Assembly: GCF_018130245.1 (NCBI RefSeq)
Contig: NZ_JAFCKP010000001.1
Coordinates: 868,001 to 932,000, forward strand
Origin: Bradyrhizobium sp. SZCCT0231
Lineage (GTDB): Bacteria > Pseudomonadota > Alphaproteobacteria > Rhizobiales > Xanthobacteraceae
DNA length: 64,000 nucleotides
Direction: 5' to 3'
Under the pieces are notes generated by a model. It was not told the origin of the DNA. It saw nothing but the letters and a program-made list of their open reading frames with translations, and did not search any database. The position numbers and the translations under genes were made by a program. Of the stretch, positions 48,088 to 57,220 are shown piece by piece; the first letter of the stretch is position 1; each line of letters starts with the position of its first letter.

Positions 48088-48927
48088 ATGATGATGATGG
48101 GTTCGACTTTCACGCGGCACTCGGAGATTGCCTGGCGCGGCGGTCAGACGCGGTCGACCTCGCGGCTGATTGCCGAGGAGACGGCCATCGCGCTCACCTA
48201 TAACGGCTCGACCCATGCGGTGATGATGGGAACGCCCGCTGATCTCGAGGATTTCGGTATCGGCTTCAGCCTCACCGAAGCCATCGTCGGACGAAGAAGC
48301 GAGATCGGGAGCATCGATCTGATCCCGAACGAGCTCGGCGTCGAGGTGCGGATGTGGCTCGACGGCGACCGCGCGGCCTCCCTTGCCGCCCGCCGCCGCG
48401 CCATCAGCGGTCCGGTCGGGTGTGGGCTGTGCGGCATCGAAAGCCTTGAACAGGCGCGCCGCGCGCCCTCGCGGGTGAAAGATCGTAGCATCGTCTTTCA
48501 CGCAACGGACCTGCTGAACGCGATGCAGGCGCTGTCTCCGCTCCAGACATTGAATCAGCACACGCGATCCGTTCATGCGGCGGCGTTCTGGACCCCTCGC
48601 ACCGGCATCGGTCCGGTCAGGGAGGACGTCGGCCGGCACAATGCTCTCGACAAGCTCGCCGGTGCGATCCTCCGCGACGGCGGTTCGGCCAGCGAAGGCG
48701 CCGTGCTCCTGACGAGCCGCATCTCGGTCGAGATGGTGCAGAAGGCGGCGATGATGGGCGCGCCGGTCGTGGTGGCCGTATCCGCTCCGACCGCGCTCGC
48801 CATCCAGACCGCGAAGGAGGCCGGCATCACGCTTGTGGCGATTGCCCGCGATGACGGATACGGCGTATTCACGCACCCGCGACGCGTTCTGCTGCCTGAC
48901 GAGGCTGCGTCGCGCGCGCGGAGCTGA
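48088..48927 (+). CDS. fdhD: FdhD sulfurtransferase for formate dehydrogenase activation
   Basis: A 279-residue protein with the FdhD hallmarks: EETAIALTYNGSTHAVMMGTP, the C-x-x-C loop CGLCG (about residue 113), and the C-terminal VREDVGRHNALDKLAG and LTSRISVEMVQKAAM. FdhD moves sulfur from a cysteine desulfurase to the molybdenum cofactor of formate dehydrogenase. It stands 17 nt after dps and about 21 kb from the dehydrogenase genes, so it may be shared by more than one molybdoenzyme, including the FdhF/YdeP-type enzyme at 57220. Confidence 0.9.
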   Translation: MMMMGSTFTRHSEIAWRGGQTRSTSRLIAEETAIALTYNGSTHAVMMGTPADLEDFGIGFSLTEAIVGRRSEIGSIDLIPNELGVEVRMWLDGDRAASLAARRRAISGPVGCGLCGIESLEQARRAPSRVKDRSIVFHATDLLNAMQALSPLQTLNQHTRSVHAAAFWTPRTGIGPVREDVGRHNALDKLAGAILRDGGSASEGAVLLTSRISVEMVQKAAMMGAPVVVAVSAPTALAIQTAKEAGITLVAIARDDGYGVFTHPRRVLLPDEAASRARS

Positions 48928-48942
48928 CCTGAGCCGGCCAGC

Positions 48943-49623
48943 ATGGCGATGCAGGTCGCATCTCCGGAGCCGGCGGCCGAGCTGCGCGCCGCCGCTTATG
49001 GTCCGGAACGATCGCTCCTCGTTGCGGCTCAGCTAACCTTTTCGGGCGGCTTTCTCGATGCCTTCACCTGGCTCTCGCTCGGTGGTGTGTTCGCGAGCTC
49101 GCAGACCGGCAATGTCGTCTTCCTCGGCATCGACGCCCTGTCCGGGCAATGGCAGCAAGCGGCGCACCATCTGCTGCCGATCGCAGGCTTTCTTCTCGGA
49201 GCCTGGGTGGCGATCCGCATCCAGGCGCCGCTGCGTTGTCTCATTGCGCATATCGTCTGCCTCGCGGCAGCGATGCTGTTGCTGCATCGGATCCCTGATC
49301 CGATCGCCATCTTCGGAATCTCCTTTGGTATCGCACTGCAGTCGGCCAGCTTCAGGCGCGTCGAGCGCTGGAGCTATCTCTCCGTCACCGTGACCGGCAA
49401 CATGCTGCGCGCCATCGATGAGTTCGTATCGATATCCGATCGCGACGCCTCGCGTGGGGGCGGGGCGATGCTGGTGCTCTGCCTGATGTTCCTGTTCGGC
49501 GCGGCGGCCGGCGGCTATGCGACGACGCGGCTGGGCGCGGGCAGTCTTGCGGTGCCGATCGCCTTGTCGGCGTGGGCGCTCCTGGTGTGCTGGCGGAACC
49601 GGGTCGGCCGAGAGTCGCGCTGA
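48943..49623 (+). CDS. YoaK/DUF1275 family membrane protein
   Basis: The 226-residue protein has about six hydrophobic helices and the DUF1275 signatures SGGFLDAFTWLSLGGVFASS, QTGNVVFLG and YLSVTVTGNM. The family is widespread and its function is not established, although transport is often proposed. It lies 15 nt after fdhD and may be the last gene of that transcript. Confidence 0.82.
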   Translation: MAMQVASPEPAAELRAAAYGPERSLLVAAQLTFSGGFLDAFTWLSLGGVFASSQTGNVVFLGIDALSGQWQQAAHHLLPIAGFLLGAWVAIRIQAPLRCLIAHIVCLAAAMLLLHRIPDPIAIFGISFGIALQSASFRRVERWSYLSVTVTGNMLRAIDEFVSISDRDASRGGGAMLVLCLMFLFGAAAGGYATTRLGAGSLAVPIALSAWALLVCWRNRVGRESR

Positions 49624-49767
49624 GCGGTTCTCCCAGGCCGTGCACCGTCGCACCATGCCATTCGGCAAAGGGACGTTCGTTCGTGGAAGTGGGCGCGCCG
49701 TGCGCGACGTATCATCTCCAGCAAGTGCAGGGATGGCTTTCCGACTTCAACGTCACAAGAGGCAAGG

Positions 49768-51204
49768 ATGAACGACCTTCGCAAAGAGACAGACAGCCTG
49801 GGTGAAGTGTCCGTTCCCGCGGACAAGCTCTGGGGCGCGCAGACGCAACGTTCGCTCGAACATTTCAGCATCGGCAAGGACCTCATGCCGCGCGAGATGA
49901 TCCAGTCCTATGCGATCCTGAAAAAGGCCGCCGCGAACGCCAATTATGCGGGCGGTCGTCTCGACGGCAAGATCCACAAGCTGATCGTCCATGTCTGCGA
50001 CGAGATTCTCGCGGGTCAGCATCACGACATGTTCCCCCTTCACGTCTGGATGACCGGCAGCGGAACGCAGTTCAACATGAACGTGAACGAGGTGATCTCG
50101 AACCGGTGCTGCGAGCTTGCAGGCACCGCGCTCGGCAGCAAGCTGCCGGTTCATCCGAACGATCACGTCAACATGTCGCAATCGTCGAACGACAGCTTCC
50201 CCTCGGCCATGTATATCGCGGCCGCGCTGAACGTGACGGAACGCCTCGTTCCTGCCGTCGAGGCCCTGCATGACGCGATCGCGGCAAAGTCGAGCCAGTG
50301 GGACGGCATCGTCAAGATCGGCCGCACCCACATGCAGGATGCCACCCCGCTGACGCTCGGGCAGGAGTGGTCCGGCTACGCCGGCATGCTCGCCGACGAC
50401 CTGACGCGGATCGACGATGCGCTCAAGGGCGTCTTCCGTCTGGCGCTCGGCGGCACGGCCGTCGGTACCGGGATCAATGCGGCGCCGGGTTTCGCGGAGG
50501 CCGTCGCGGCCGAGATCACGCGGTTGACCGGCCTGCCTTTCGTCAGCGCGCCCAACAAGTTCGCCGTGCAGGGCGCGCACGATGCGCTGGTGCACCTGTC
50601 CGGCACGCTGCGCACGCTTGCCGGCTCTCTCTACAAGATCGCGAACGACATCCGCCTGATGTCCTGCGGTCCGCGCGCGGGCTTTGCCGAATTGCTGATC
50701 CCCGAGAACGAGCCCGGCTCGTCGATCATGCCGGGCAAGGTCAATCCCACGCAGGCGGAGGCGCTGACGATGATCGCCGTACAGGTGATGGCGAACGACG
50801 TCGCCGTCGGCTTCGGCGGCGCGGGCGGCTATCTCGAGATGAATGTCTACAAGCCGCTGATCATTCACAACATCGCACAGTCCATCACGATCCTCGCGGA
50901 TGGCTGCACGAACTTCCGCACCTTCCTGGTCGAAGGCACCGAGCCGAACCACAAGAAGATCCAGGAATATGTCGAGCGATCGTTGATGCTGGTGACCGCG
51001 CTGGCACCGGTGATCGGCTACGACAAGGCATCGCGGATCGCGCATTACGCGATGGATAACGATCTCACGCTGAAATCGGCGGCGTTGAAGCTCGGCTTCG
51101 TCACCGAGCCGGAATTCGACCGCATCGTTGATCCCGCCAAGATGGTCAGACCCTATGTCGCCGAGATCAAGGTGCCGCTCGCAATCGGCGCCAAGGCCCT
51201 TTGA
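49768..51204 (+). CDS. fumC: Class II fumarate hydratase
   Basis: A 478-residue iron-independent fumarase with the superfamily signature [13 protein letters not shown] (about residues 318-330), the substrate motifs [14 protein letters not shown] and [11 protein letters not shown], and the catalytic His in [10 protein letters not shown]. It interconverts fumarate and malate in the citric acid cycle and is more oxygen-tolerant than class I enzymes. ATG 49768 follows AGGCAAGG. It leads a same-strand group with mqo and a cyanide-insensitive oxidase. Confidence 0.92.
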   Translation: MNDLRKETDSLGEVSVPADKLWGAQTQRSLEHFSIGKDLMPREMIQSYAILKKAAANANYAGGRLDGKIHKLIVHVCDEILAGQHHDMFPLHVWMTGSGTQFNMNVNEVISNRCCELAGTALGSKLPVHPNDHVNMSQSSNDSFPSAMYIAAALNVTERLVPAVEALHDAIAAKSSQWDGIVKIGRTHMQDATPLTLGQEWSGYAGMLADDLTRIDDALKGVFRLALGGTAVGTGINAAPGFAEAVAAEITRLTGLPFVSAPNKFAVQGAHDALVHLSGTLRTLAGSLYKIANDIRLMSCGPRAGFAELLIPENEPGSSIMPGKVNPTQAEALTMIAVQVMANDVAVGFGGAGGYLEMNVYKPLIIHNIAQSITILADGCTNFRTFLVEGTEPNHKKIQEYVERSLMLVTALAPVIGYDKASRIAHYAMDNDLTLKSAALKLGFVTEPEFDRIVDPAKMVRPYVAEIKVPLAIGAKAL

Positions 51205-51231
51205 AACAAGGCCGGCTGAAAGGAGAGAACG

Positions 51232-51636
51232 ATGATCCGTTGTGTACGTCTGTGGACCGGACAGGACAACAACTCGCATTTCGAGGAAGGTGTCATCGAG
51301 CTGGAGGCCGGCCAGCGCGGCGACTTTCTCACCGGCAAGATCGATGCCGTCAGCGTCTCCTTCCAGGAGACCGAGTCGGGCGGCGCCTTCTCCTGGCACA
51401 CCGCGCCGGTGCGGCAGCTCGTGATCACGCTCAGCGGCACGCTCGATTTCCAGACGCGTGACGGCCACCACTTCCTCATTCATCCCGGCAACGTCCTGCT
51501 GGCGGAAGACACCGCGGGTTCGGGGCACAGCTGGAAATTGACGGACGATTCGTCCTGGCGCCGCGCCTACGTGGTGCTGCGGCCGGGAGCCGACGTGCCG
51601 TTCCGCGCCAAGACGCGGCAGCCGGCGCGAGCCTGA
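51232..51636 (+). CDS. Cupin-domain protein
   Basis: This 134-residue single-domain cupin has the first-motif region FSWHTAPVRQLVITLSGTLD and the second motif HPGNVLLAEDTAGSGHSW. The usual His-x-His metal pair is only partly present (WHTAP), so metal binding is uncertain. AAAGGAGAG precedes ATG 51232. It sits between fumC and mqo, which suggests a regulatory or small-molecule-binding role in that operon, but nothing in the sequence defines it. Confidence 0.75.
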   Translation: MIRCVRLWTGQDNNSHFEEGVIELEAGQRGDFLTGKIDAVSVSFQETESGGAFSWHTAPVRQLVITLSGTLDFQTRDGHHFLIHPGNVLLAEDTAGSGHSWKLTDDSSWRRAYVVLRPGADVPFRAKTRQPARA

Positions 51637-51689
51637 CCGAGCCCATTGAGAGCACAACATCGCCCACCATCCAAAAGAAGAGAACTGCC

Positions 51690-53222
51690 ATGCAAGGAAC
51701 TTCCGAATCCGACGTCGTCCTCGTTGGCGCAGGCATCATGAGCGCCACCCTCGGAGTCTTTCTCAAGGAGCTGGAGCCCTCCCTCTCGATCCAGATGCTC
51801 GAGGCCCTCGAGGATTGCGCGCTCGAGAGCTCGGATGCCTGGAACAATGCGGGCACCGGGCATGCGGCCAATTGCGAGATGAACTACACGTCGGAGCGGC
51901 CCGACGGCAGCGTCGATATCTCGAAGGCGCTCGAGGTCAATGTCGAGTTCGACCTGTCGCGGCAGTTCTGGTCCTATCTCGTCGGGCGCGGCGCGATCGC
52001 CGATCCGAGATCCTTCATTCATCCCGTGCCACACATGAGCTTCGTGCACGGTGCCGACAACGTTTCCTTCCTCAGGAAACGGTTCAAGGCGATGGCCGCC
52101 CATCATTGTTATGAGGGCATGGAATGCAGCGAGGACCCTTCGAAAATCGCCGAGTGGGCGCCGCTGGTGATGGAGGGCCGCACCGGCGGTGATCCAGTGG
52201 CGGCGACGCGCATCATCACGGGGACCGACGTCGATTACGGTTCACTGACTCATCTCCTGGTCCGTCATCTCGTCAGCCAGCCGGGCTGCGCCGCGCACTA
52301 CAAGAGCTGCGTCACCGATCTCGTTCGCGAGCAGGATGGTCGCTGGCGTATCGAGGTGCGCGACACCGACAGTGGCGAGACGCGGTCTGTTCGCGCCAAA
52401 TTCGTCTTCATCGGCGCCGGCGGCGGTGCGTTGCCGCTGCTGGAGAAGTCCGGAATTCCGGAAGGGCGCGGCTATGGCGGTTTCCCGGTCAGCGGGATCT
52501 GGCTGCGCTGCGACGATCCGGAGATCAACCGGCGTCACCACGCCAAGGTCTACGGCAAGGCCGCGGTCGGCTCGCCGCCGATGTCGGTGCCGCATCTCGA
52601 CACCCGCGTGATCGGCGGCCAGCGTTCGCTGCTGTTCGGGCCCTATGCCGGCTTCTCGAGCAAGTTCCTCAAGCACGGCTCGCTGCTCGACCTGTTCGAG
52701 TCCATTCGACCCGCCAACGTCAAGCCGCTGCTTTCGGTGGCGCGCGACAATTTCGATCTCACCGAGTATCTGATCGGGCAGGTGCTGCAGTCCGAGAGCC
52801 ACCGTCTGGCAGCGCTCGACGAATATTTCCCGAAGGCCGATCCGAAGGACTGGAGGCTGCAGGTGGCGGGCCAGCGCGTCCAGATCATCAAGCCCGACGT
52901 CAAGCGCGGCGGGCTGCTCGAGTTCGGGACCGAGCTGGTCGGCGCGGACGATCATTCGCTGGTCGCCCTTCTCGGCGCCTCGCCGGGCGCTTCCACCGCG
53001 GCGTTCATCGCCATCAGCGTGCTGGAGAAATGCTTTGCCGGCGAGCTGACGCCGAGTGCCTGGCTGCCGAAGCTGAAGCAGATCATCCCGTCCTATGGCG
53101 TGTCGCTGATCAAGGATGCGGATTTTTGCCGCCAGATCCGCGCTGCGACGGCGGAGGTGCTCAAGGTCGACAACATCCCGCAGCCGGCCGCACGCGCGCC
53201 GGCGGCCGCGAAGCGGGCGTGA
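51690..53222 (+). CDS. mqo: Malate:quinone oxidoreductase
   Basis: A 510-residue peripheral membrane flavoenzyme with the N-terminal FAD motif VVLVGAGIMSATLGVFLKEL, the family block DAWNNAGTGHAANCEMNYT and the C-terminal ALLGASPGASTAAFIAISVL. It oxidises malate to oxaloacetate and reduces quinone directly, bypassing NAD. It lies between fumC (malate supply) and cioAB (quinol oxidation). Confidence 0.93.
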   Translation: MQGTSESDVVLVGAGIMSATLGVFLKELEPSLSIQMLEALEDCALESSDAWNNAGTGHAANCEMNYTSERPDGSVDISKALEVNVEFDLSRQFWSYLVGRGAIADPRSFIHPVPHMSFVHGADNVSFLRKRFKAMAAHHCYEGMECSEDPSKIAEWAPLVMEGRTGGDPVAATRIITGTDVDYGSLTHLLVRHLVSQPGCAAHYKSCVTDLVREQDGRWRIEVRDTDSGETRSVRAKFVFIGAGGGALPLLEKSGIPEGRGYGGFPVSGIWLRCDDPEINRRHHAKVYGKAAVGSPPMSVPHLDTRVIGGQRSLLFGPYAGFSSKFLKHGSLLDLFESIRPANVKPLLSVARDNFDLTEYLIGQVLQSESHRLAALDEYFPKADPKDWRLQVAGQRVQIIKPDVKRGGLLEFGTELVGADDHSLVALLGASPGASTAAFIAISVLEKCFAGELTPSAWLPKLKQIIPSYGVSLIKDADFCRQIRAATAEVLKVDNIPQPAARAPAAAKRA

Positions 53223-53240
53223 GAAGAGAGGGGGCTTGCC

Positions 53241-54650
53241 ATGGACCCGACGGCGCTTCTCCTCTCGCGGCTGCAGTTCGCCTTCACCATCTCGTTCCAC
53301 ATCATTTTCCCGGCGTTCACGATCGGGCTTGCCGCCTGGCTCACCGTGCTCGAAGCGATGCACCAGTACAGTGGCAGGCCCGTATACCGGACCCTGTTCG
53401 AGTTCTGGCTCAAGATCTTCGGCGTCGCCTTCGGCATGGGCGTCGTATCGGGCGTGGTGATGGCGTTCCAGTTCGGAACGAACTGGAGCGTGCTCTCGAA
53501 GATGTCGGGCCCGATCCAGGGGCCGCTGCTGTCCTACGAGACGTTCACCGCCTTCATGCTGGAGGCCGGCTTCTTCGGTATTCTCATCTTCGGCCGGCCG
53601 CGGGTGCCGCCCTGGTTCTACCTGTTCTCGACCGCGATGGTCGCGCTCGGCACCACGCTGTCGGCGTTCTGGATCATGGTCAACAACAGCTGGATGCAGG
53701 TGCCGACCGGCTATGTCCTGCAGAACGGCCAGTTCGTGCCTGACGATTGGGCGCAGATCATCTTCAACCGCGTGGTCTGGGTCCGCTTTCCGCACATGCT
53801 GCTCGCCTCCTATCTCACCGGCGCGTTCTGCGTGGCGGCGACCGGCGCCTGGTATCTGCTGCGGCGGACCTATCGGGCCGAGGCGCATGTGATGCTGCGC
53901 ATGGGCCTTGCGCTTGCTGCGGTGCTGCTTCCGGTGCAGCTCTTCATCGGACATCTCGTCGGCGACTATGTCCACGACTATCAGCCGGCCAAGTTCGCCG
54001 CGATCGAGGCGCGCTGGCACGACGAGCAGCCGGCCTCCGAGGTGCTGATCGCGATCCCGGATTCGACCACCGAGTCGAACAGATACGCCATCTCGATTCC
54101 GGTGCTCGGCAGCATCATCGCAAGCATGAGCCTGAACTCGAAGGAGGTCGGCCTGACCAGCTTCGCGCCGCAGGACCGGCCGCCGGTGGCAATCCCGTTC
54201 TTCGCCTTCCGCATCATGGTCGGCTGCGGCTTCGTGATGCTGGGGTTGGCCTGGCTCGGGACCTGGCTCGGGCTCAAGCATCGGCTCGAGCGCAGCCGTC
54301 TGCTGCTGTGGGGCATCTTCCTCAGCTTTCCGTTGCCCTGGATCGCCATCCTCACCGGCTGGTACACCGCGGAGGTCGGGCGCCAGCCGTGGACGATCTA
54401 CGGCGTATTGCGGACGGCCGATGCCGTGACGCCGTCTCTGACGGCGGCCGCCGCGACGGCTTCGCTGATCCTGTTCGTTGCGGTCTATGCCTTCATCTTC
54501 TCGTTCGGGACTTACTACATCTACCGGCTGCTGCGCGCCGGCCCGGCGGGACTCGGTGGCAAGCCCTTGCACGTTCCGGTCCCCAATCGGCCGATGTCGC
54601 TCGCCGACCAGGTGCCGGCCTCGCGCAGCTATCTCGAAGCGGGAGAATAG
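53241..54650 (+). CDS. cioA: Cyanide-insensitive ubiquinol oxidase subunit I (CioA/CydA)
   Basis: The 469-residue subunit has nine membrane helices and CydA landmarks: SRLQFAFTISFHIIFPAFTI with the haem-ligand His near residue 19, the GRQPW motif and FGTNW. The region between helices VI and VII is short, as in CIO-type and not E. coli-type oxidases. It reduces oxygen with quinol and works at low oxygen or with respiratory inhibitors without pumping protons. It begins 18 nt after mqo. Confidence 0.9.
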   Translation: MDPTALLLSRLQFAFTISFHIIFPAFTIGLAAWLTVLEAMHQYSGRPVYRTLFEFWLKIFGVAFGMGVVSGVVMAFQFGTNWSVLSKMSGPIQGPLLSYETFTAFMLEAGFFGILIFGRPRVPPWFYLFSTAMVALGTTLSAFWIMVNNSWMQVPTGYVLQNGQFVPDDWAQIIFNRVVWVRFPHMLLASYLTGAFCVAATGAWYLLRRTYRAEAHVMLRMGLALAAVLLPVQLFIGHLVGDYVHDYQPAKFAAIEARWHDEQPASEVLIAIPDSTTESNRYAISIPVLGSIIASMSLNSKEVGLTSFAPQDRPPVAIPFFAFRIMVGCGFVMLGLAWLGTWLGLKHRLERSRLLLWGIFLSFPLPWIAILTGWYTAEVGRQPWTIYGVLRTADAVTPSLTAAAATASLILFVAVYAFIFSFGTYYIYRLLRAGPAGLGGKPLHVPVPNRPMSLADQVPASRSYLEAGE

Positions 54651-54652
54651 AC

Positions 54653-55639
54653 ATGGTGATGTTCTGGGTTGCGCTGCTGGCCATCAGCATTCTGATCTAT
54701 CTTCTGCTGGACGGCTTCGACCTCGGCGTCGGCATGCTGTTCGGCCTCGCCGATGGCGAGGCGAGGCGTGCGGAGATGCTGCGCACGATCGCTCCGGTCT
54801 GGGATGGCAACGAGACCTGGCTGGTCGTCGCGGGCGTGATCATGTGGGGTGCCTTCCCCGTGGTCTATGCCATGTTGATGCCCACCTTCTACATCCCGGT
54901 CGTGGTCATGCTGCTGGGATTGATCTTGCGCGGCGTCGCGTTCGAATTTCGCGGCAAGGCCTCGCGCTCGCGTCGGATCTGGGACGTCAGCTTCAGCGTG
55001 GGATCGTTTGCCGCAAGCTTCATGCAGGGCGCGATGGTCGGGGCGCTCGTCGAGGGGCTGCAATTCTCCAACGGCGAATATGTCGGCGGAACCTTCGGCT
55101 GGCTGACCGGCTTTTCGGTCTTGTGCGGGATCGGCCTGTGCTTCGGCTACGCGCTGCTCGGGGCCTGCTGGCTGGTGAGGAAGTGCGAGGGCCCGATCCG
55201 CGACGCCACGCGGCGTCAGATCCCATTGCTCGCGGTCGCCGTGCTGGCCTTCCTCGTGGTCGTCTTCACGCATGCGCTTGTCGAGCATCTGCCGATCCTG
55301 CGCCGCTGGATCGAGCGGCCCTATCTGTTCGTGTTTCCCCTCATCGGCGCGGGTGCCGCCGCAGTGCTCGCCACCAGCATCCTGCGCCATGACGACTATT
55401 GGCCGTTCCACATGGTGGCGCTGATCTTTGCGTCGGCCTTCGGTACGCTTGCCCTGTCGTTCTGGCCCTACATGATCCCGTTCGTCGTCACGATCGAGGA
55501 GGCGGCGGCGCCGCATGCAAGCCTCGCCTTCATGTTCTGGGGTGCGGGCCTGTTCGTGTTCCCGTTGATGCTGCTCTATGTCGCGGTGGGTTATCGCGTC
55601 TTCCGCGGCAAGACGGCCGCGGCGGCGGATCACTATTGA
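54653..55639 (+). CDS. cioB: Cyanide-insensitive ubiquinol oxidase subunit II (CioB/CydB)
   Basis: This 328-residue membrane subunit has the CydB start LLDGFDLGVGMLFGL, the WDGNETWLVVAG motif and the FEFRGKA segment, with about eight helices. It pairs with CioA to form the oxidase. ATG 54653 follows GGGAGAATAG, only 2 nt after the cioA stop. It is the final gene before the bidirectional terminator. No CydX-like small subunit gene is visible after it. Confidence 0.91.
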   Translation: MVMFWVALLAISILIYLLLDGFDLGVGMLFGLADGEARRAEMLRTIAPVWDGNETWLVVAGVIMWGAFPVVYAMLMPTFYIPVVVMLLGLILRGVAFEFRGKASRSRRIWDVSFSVGSFAASFMQGAMVGALVEGLQFSNGEYVGGTFGWLTGFSVLCGIGLCFGYALLGACWLVRKCEGPIRDATRRQIPLLAVAVLAFLVVVFTHALVEHLPILRRWIERPYLFVFPLIGAGAAAVLATSILRHDDYWPFHMVALIFASAFGTLALSFWPYMIPFVVTIEEAAAPHASLAFMFWGAGLFVFPLMLLYVAVGYRVFRGKTAAAADHY

Positions 55640-55668
55640 CGGCTAAACTCTCGAACCGCGAATGAAAA

Positions 55669-55694
55669 GAAAGGCGCCGTTTCCGGCGCCTTTC
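55669..55694. terminator. Bidirectional terminator between cioB and the bicupin gene
   Basis: GAAAGGCGCCG (55669-55679) and CGGCGCCTTTC (55684-55694) make a perfect 11-bp stem with a TTTC loop. The A run on the left and T run on the right form the tails for the two strands. It lies between the ends of convergent genes and can stop transcription from both sides. Confidence 0.8.
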
Positions 55695-55711
55695 TCGTTG
55701 AGTGGCTTCAT

Positions 55712-56959
55712 TCAGGACTTGGGCATCACGCCCGGGCCGTTATCCGGCCATTGCGCGATCAGCTTCTCGTCGATGTTGAAATGCTGGGCGACGAGCTTGG
55801 GCGGCGTGTGCGTCAGCCAGTTGGAGAGCGAGACCTCCTCGTAGCGCGGCGCACGGAATACGCCGACGAACTGTAGCTCGGTGTCGCCGACATTCTCGAC
55901 ATAATGGCCGAGATTGCGCCGGACATAGCCGATGTCGCCGGCCGAGAAATCCGTCGTCAGCGCGTTCGGACCGGTGTCGAACACCGTCATCCGCGCCTTG
56001 CCCTTGATGTAATACTGCCACTCGTCGGCGTTCGGATGCCAGTGCATTTCGCGGACCGCGCCCGGCGGCATCGTCACCAGCGCTGCGGCGACGGTGGTGG
56101 CCACCTTGAAATTGCTGCTGTCGGCAACACGGATGCTTCCGGCCGAGCTCTCCTTGACGGGGGCTGAGCTGCCGAGTGAATGGACGAACGGGTAGGGTGG
56201 CGCCTCCGCATGCCTGGCGATTGCGGCGCGATCGGCGGCGAGATCGCCGGGCAGCGTCCCCTGGAAGATCCAGAGATTGTGCAGCGGGATTTTCGCGAAG
56301 GCCTCGGCCGGAACGCCGAAATTCTTCGCCAGGACCTCGGGCGGGGTATGGGCGAGCCAATCCGTCACCAGCAGCGTGTTGAACTCATTGGCGTGACCGT
56401 CGTCGAAGCAGATCACGAATTCGCAACCGTCAGGCCCCAGGCCCTGCAGCGAATGCGGCGCGCCCGGCGGAAAATACCAGAGGTCGCCGGCCTTGAGGTC
56501 GCCGACATAGGGGCGCCCCTGGGTGTCGAGCACGGTGATGCGGCAGGAGCCGTAGGTCATGATCGCCCACTCGGCGGCCTGATGCCAATGCAGTTCGCGG
56601 ATGCCGCCGGCGGCCAGGCGCATGTTGACGCCGGAGATCTCCTTGGAGATGGCGAAGTCCTCGACGGTGACCTGACGGGCCCAGCCGCCATTCTGGATGC
56701 GCTTCGGTGCATTGTTGAATGAAGCCCAATCCATCGGCAGCCCGCCGACGTCGGTCGCCGGCGGGGTTTGCGCGGAGGGAAATTGCTTGGCGAGGGCCGG
56801 ATTCTGCGGACCGGGATCGGTCAGGCTTCCCGGACTCCTGGCGTTTACGGCGCCCTGCGGCGGCTCGTCCGGATTGCCGAAGGTTGCGGCTTGTGCATTG
56901 GAGCCGACCATGGCGGCACCTGCCGCGGACATGGCCAGCACGTCACGTCGTGAAAACAT
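55712..56959 (-). CDS. Oxalate-decarboxylase-like bicupin
   Basis: This 415-residue exported protein has a twin-arginine signal (FSRRDVLAMSAAGAAMVG) and two cupin domains, each with a manganese-site motif: HWHQAAEWA (domain 1) and HWHPNADEW (domain 2). The lid of domain 1 reads ANEFNT where the Bacillus enzyme, as I recall, has SENST, so the glutamate needed for decarboxylation is in place. It should turn oxalate into formate and CO2. ATG 56959 follows GGAGCGACC. It is divergent from an FdhF/YdeP-type molybdoenzyme. Confidence 0.8.
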   Translation of the reverse strand: MFSRRDVLAMSAAGAAMVGSNAQAATFGNPDEPPQGAVNARSPGSLTDPGPQNPALAKQFPSAQTPPATDVGGLPMDWASFNNAPKRIQNGGWARQVTVEDFAISKEISGVNMRLAAGGIRELHWHQAAEWAIMTYGSCRITVLDTQGRPYVGDLKAGDLWYFPPGAPHSLQGLGPDGCEFVICFDDGHANEFNTLLVTDWLAHTPPEVLAKNFGVPAEAFAKIPLHNLWIFQGTLPGDLAADRAAIARHAEAPPYPFVHSLGSSAPVKESSAGSIRVADSSNFKVATTVAAALVTMPPGAVREMHWHPNADEWQYYIKGKARMTVFDTGPNALTTDFSAGDIGYVRRNLGHYVENVGDTELQFVGVFRAPRYEEVSLSNWLTHTPPKLVAQHFNIDEKLIAQWPDNGPGVMPKS

Positions 56960-57190
56960 GTTGGGTCGCTCCTGAAAATTGTCGAAAGCCCTCTGTGGCG
57001 CCGGGGCTCCAACCGCCAACCCTAGTTTCCGGTTGTCGTTTCAGCTTCCGGGAACGGCGCTCTTTTTGCCGGAATGCACTGGCCGCTGCGGCCAGCCGTC
57101 CGGGGTCGAGCGTGTGCAATTGAGAAATTCGGCTTCGTTTTGAAAAGACGGCTCTGCCCGCGCGATCCTTAACTGGCGCGAAAGAAGCGC

Positions 57191-57220
57191 AAGATCGAGA
57201 GAGATCGAGAGAGATCGAGA
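57191..57220 (+). repeat. Three tandem decamers at the ribosome-binding region of the FdhF/YdeP gene
   Basis: The unit GAGATCGAGA occurs three times in a row (the first copy starts A instead of G), and the last base is the A of the ATG start codon. The repeats supply the only purine-rich ribosome-binding sequence. Loss or gain of a unit would not shift the reading frame but could change initiation. Confidence 0.6.
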
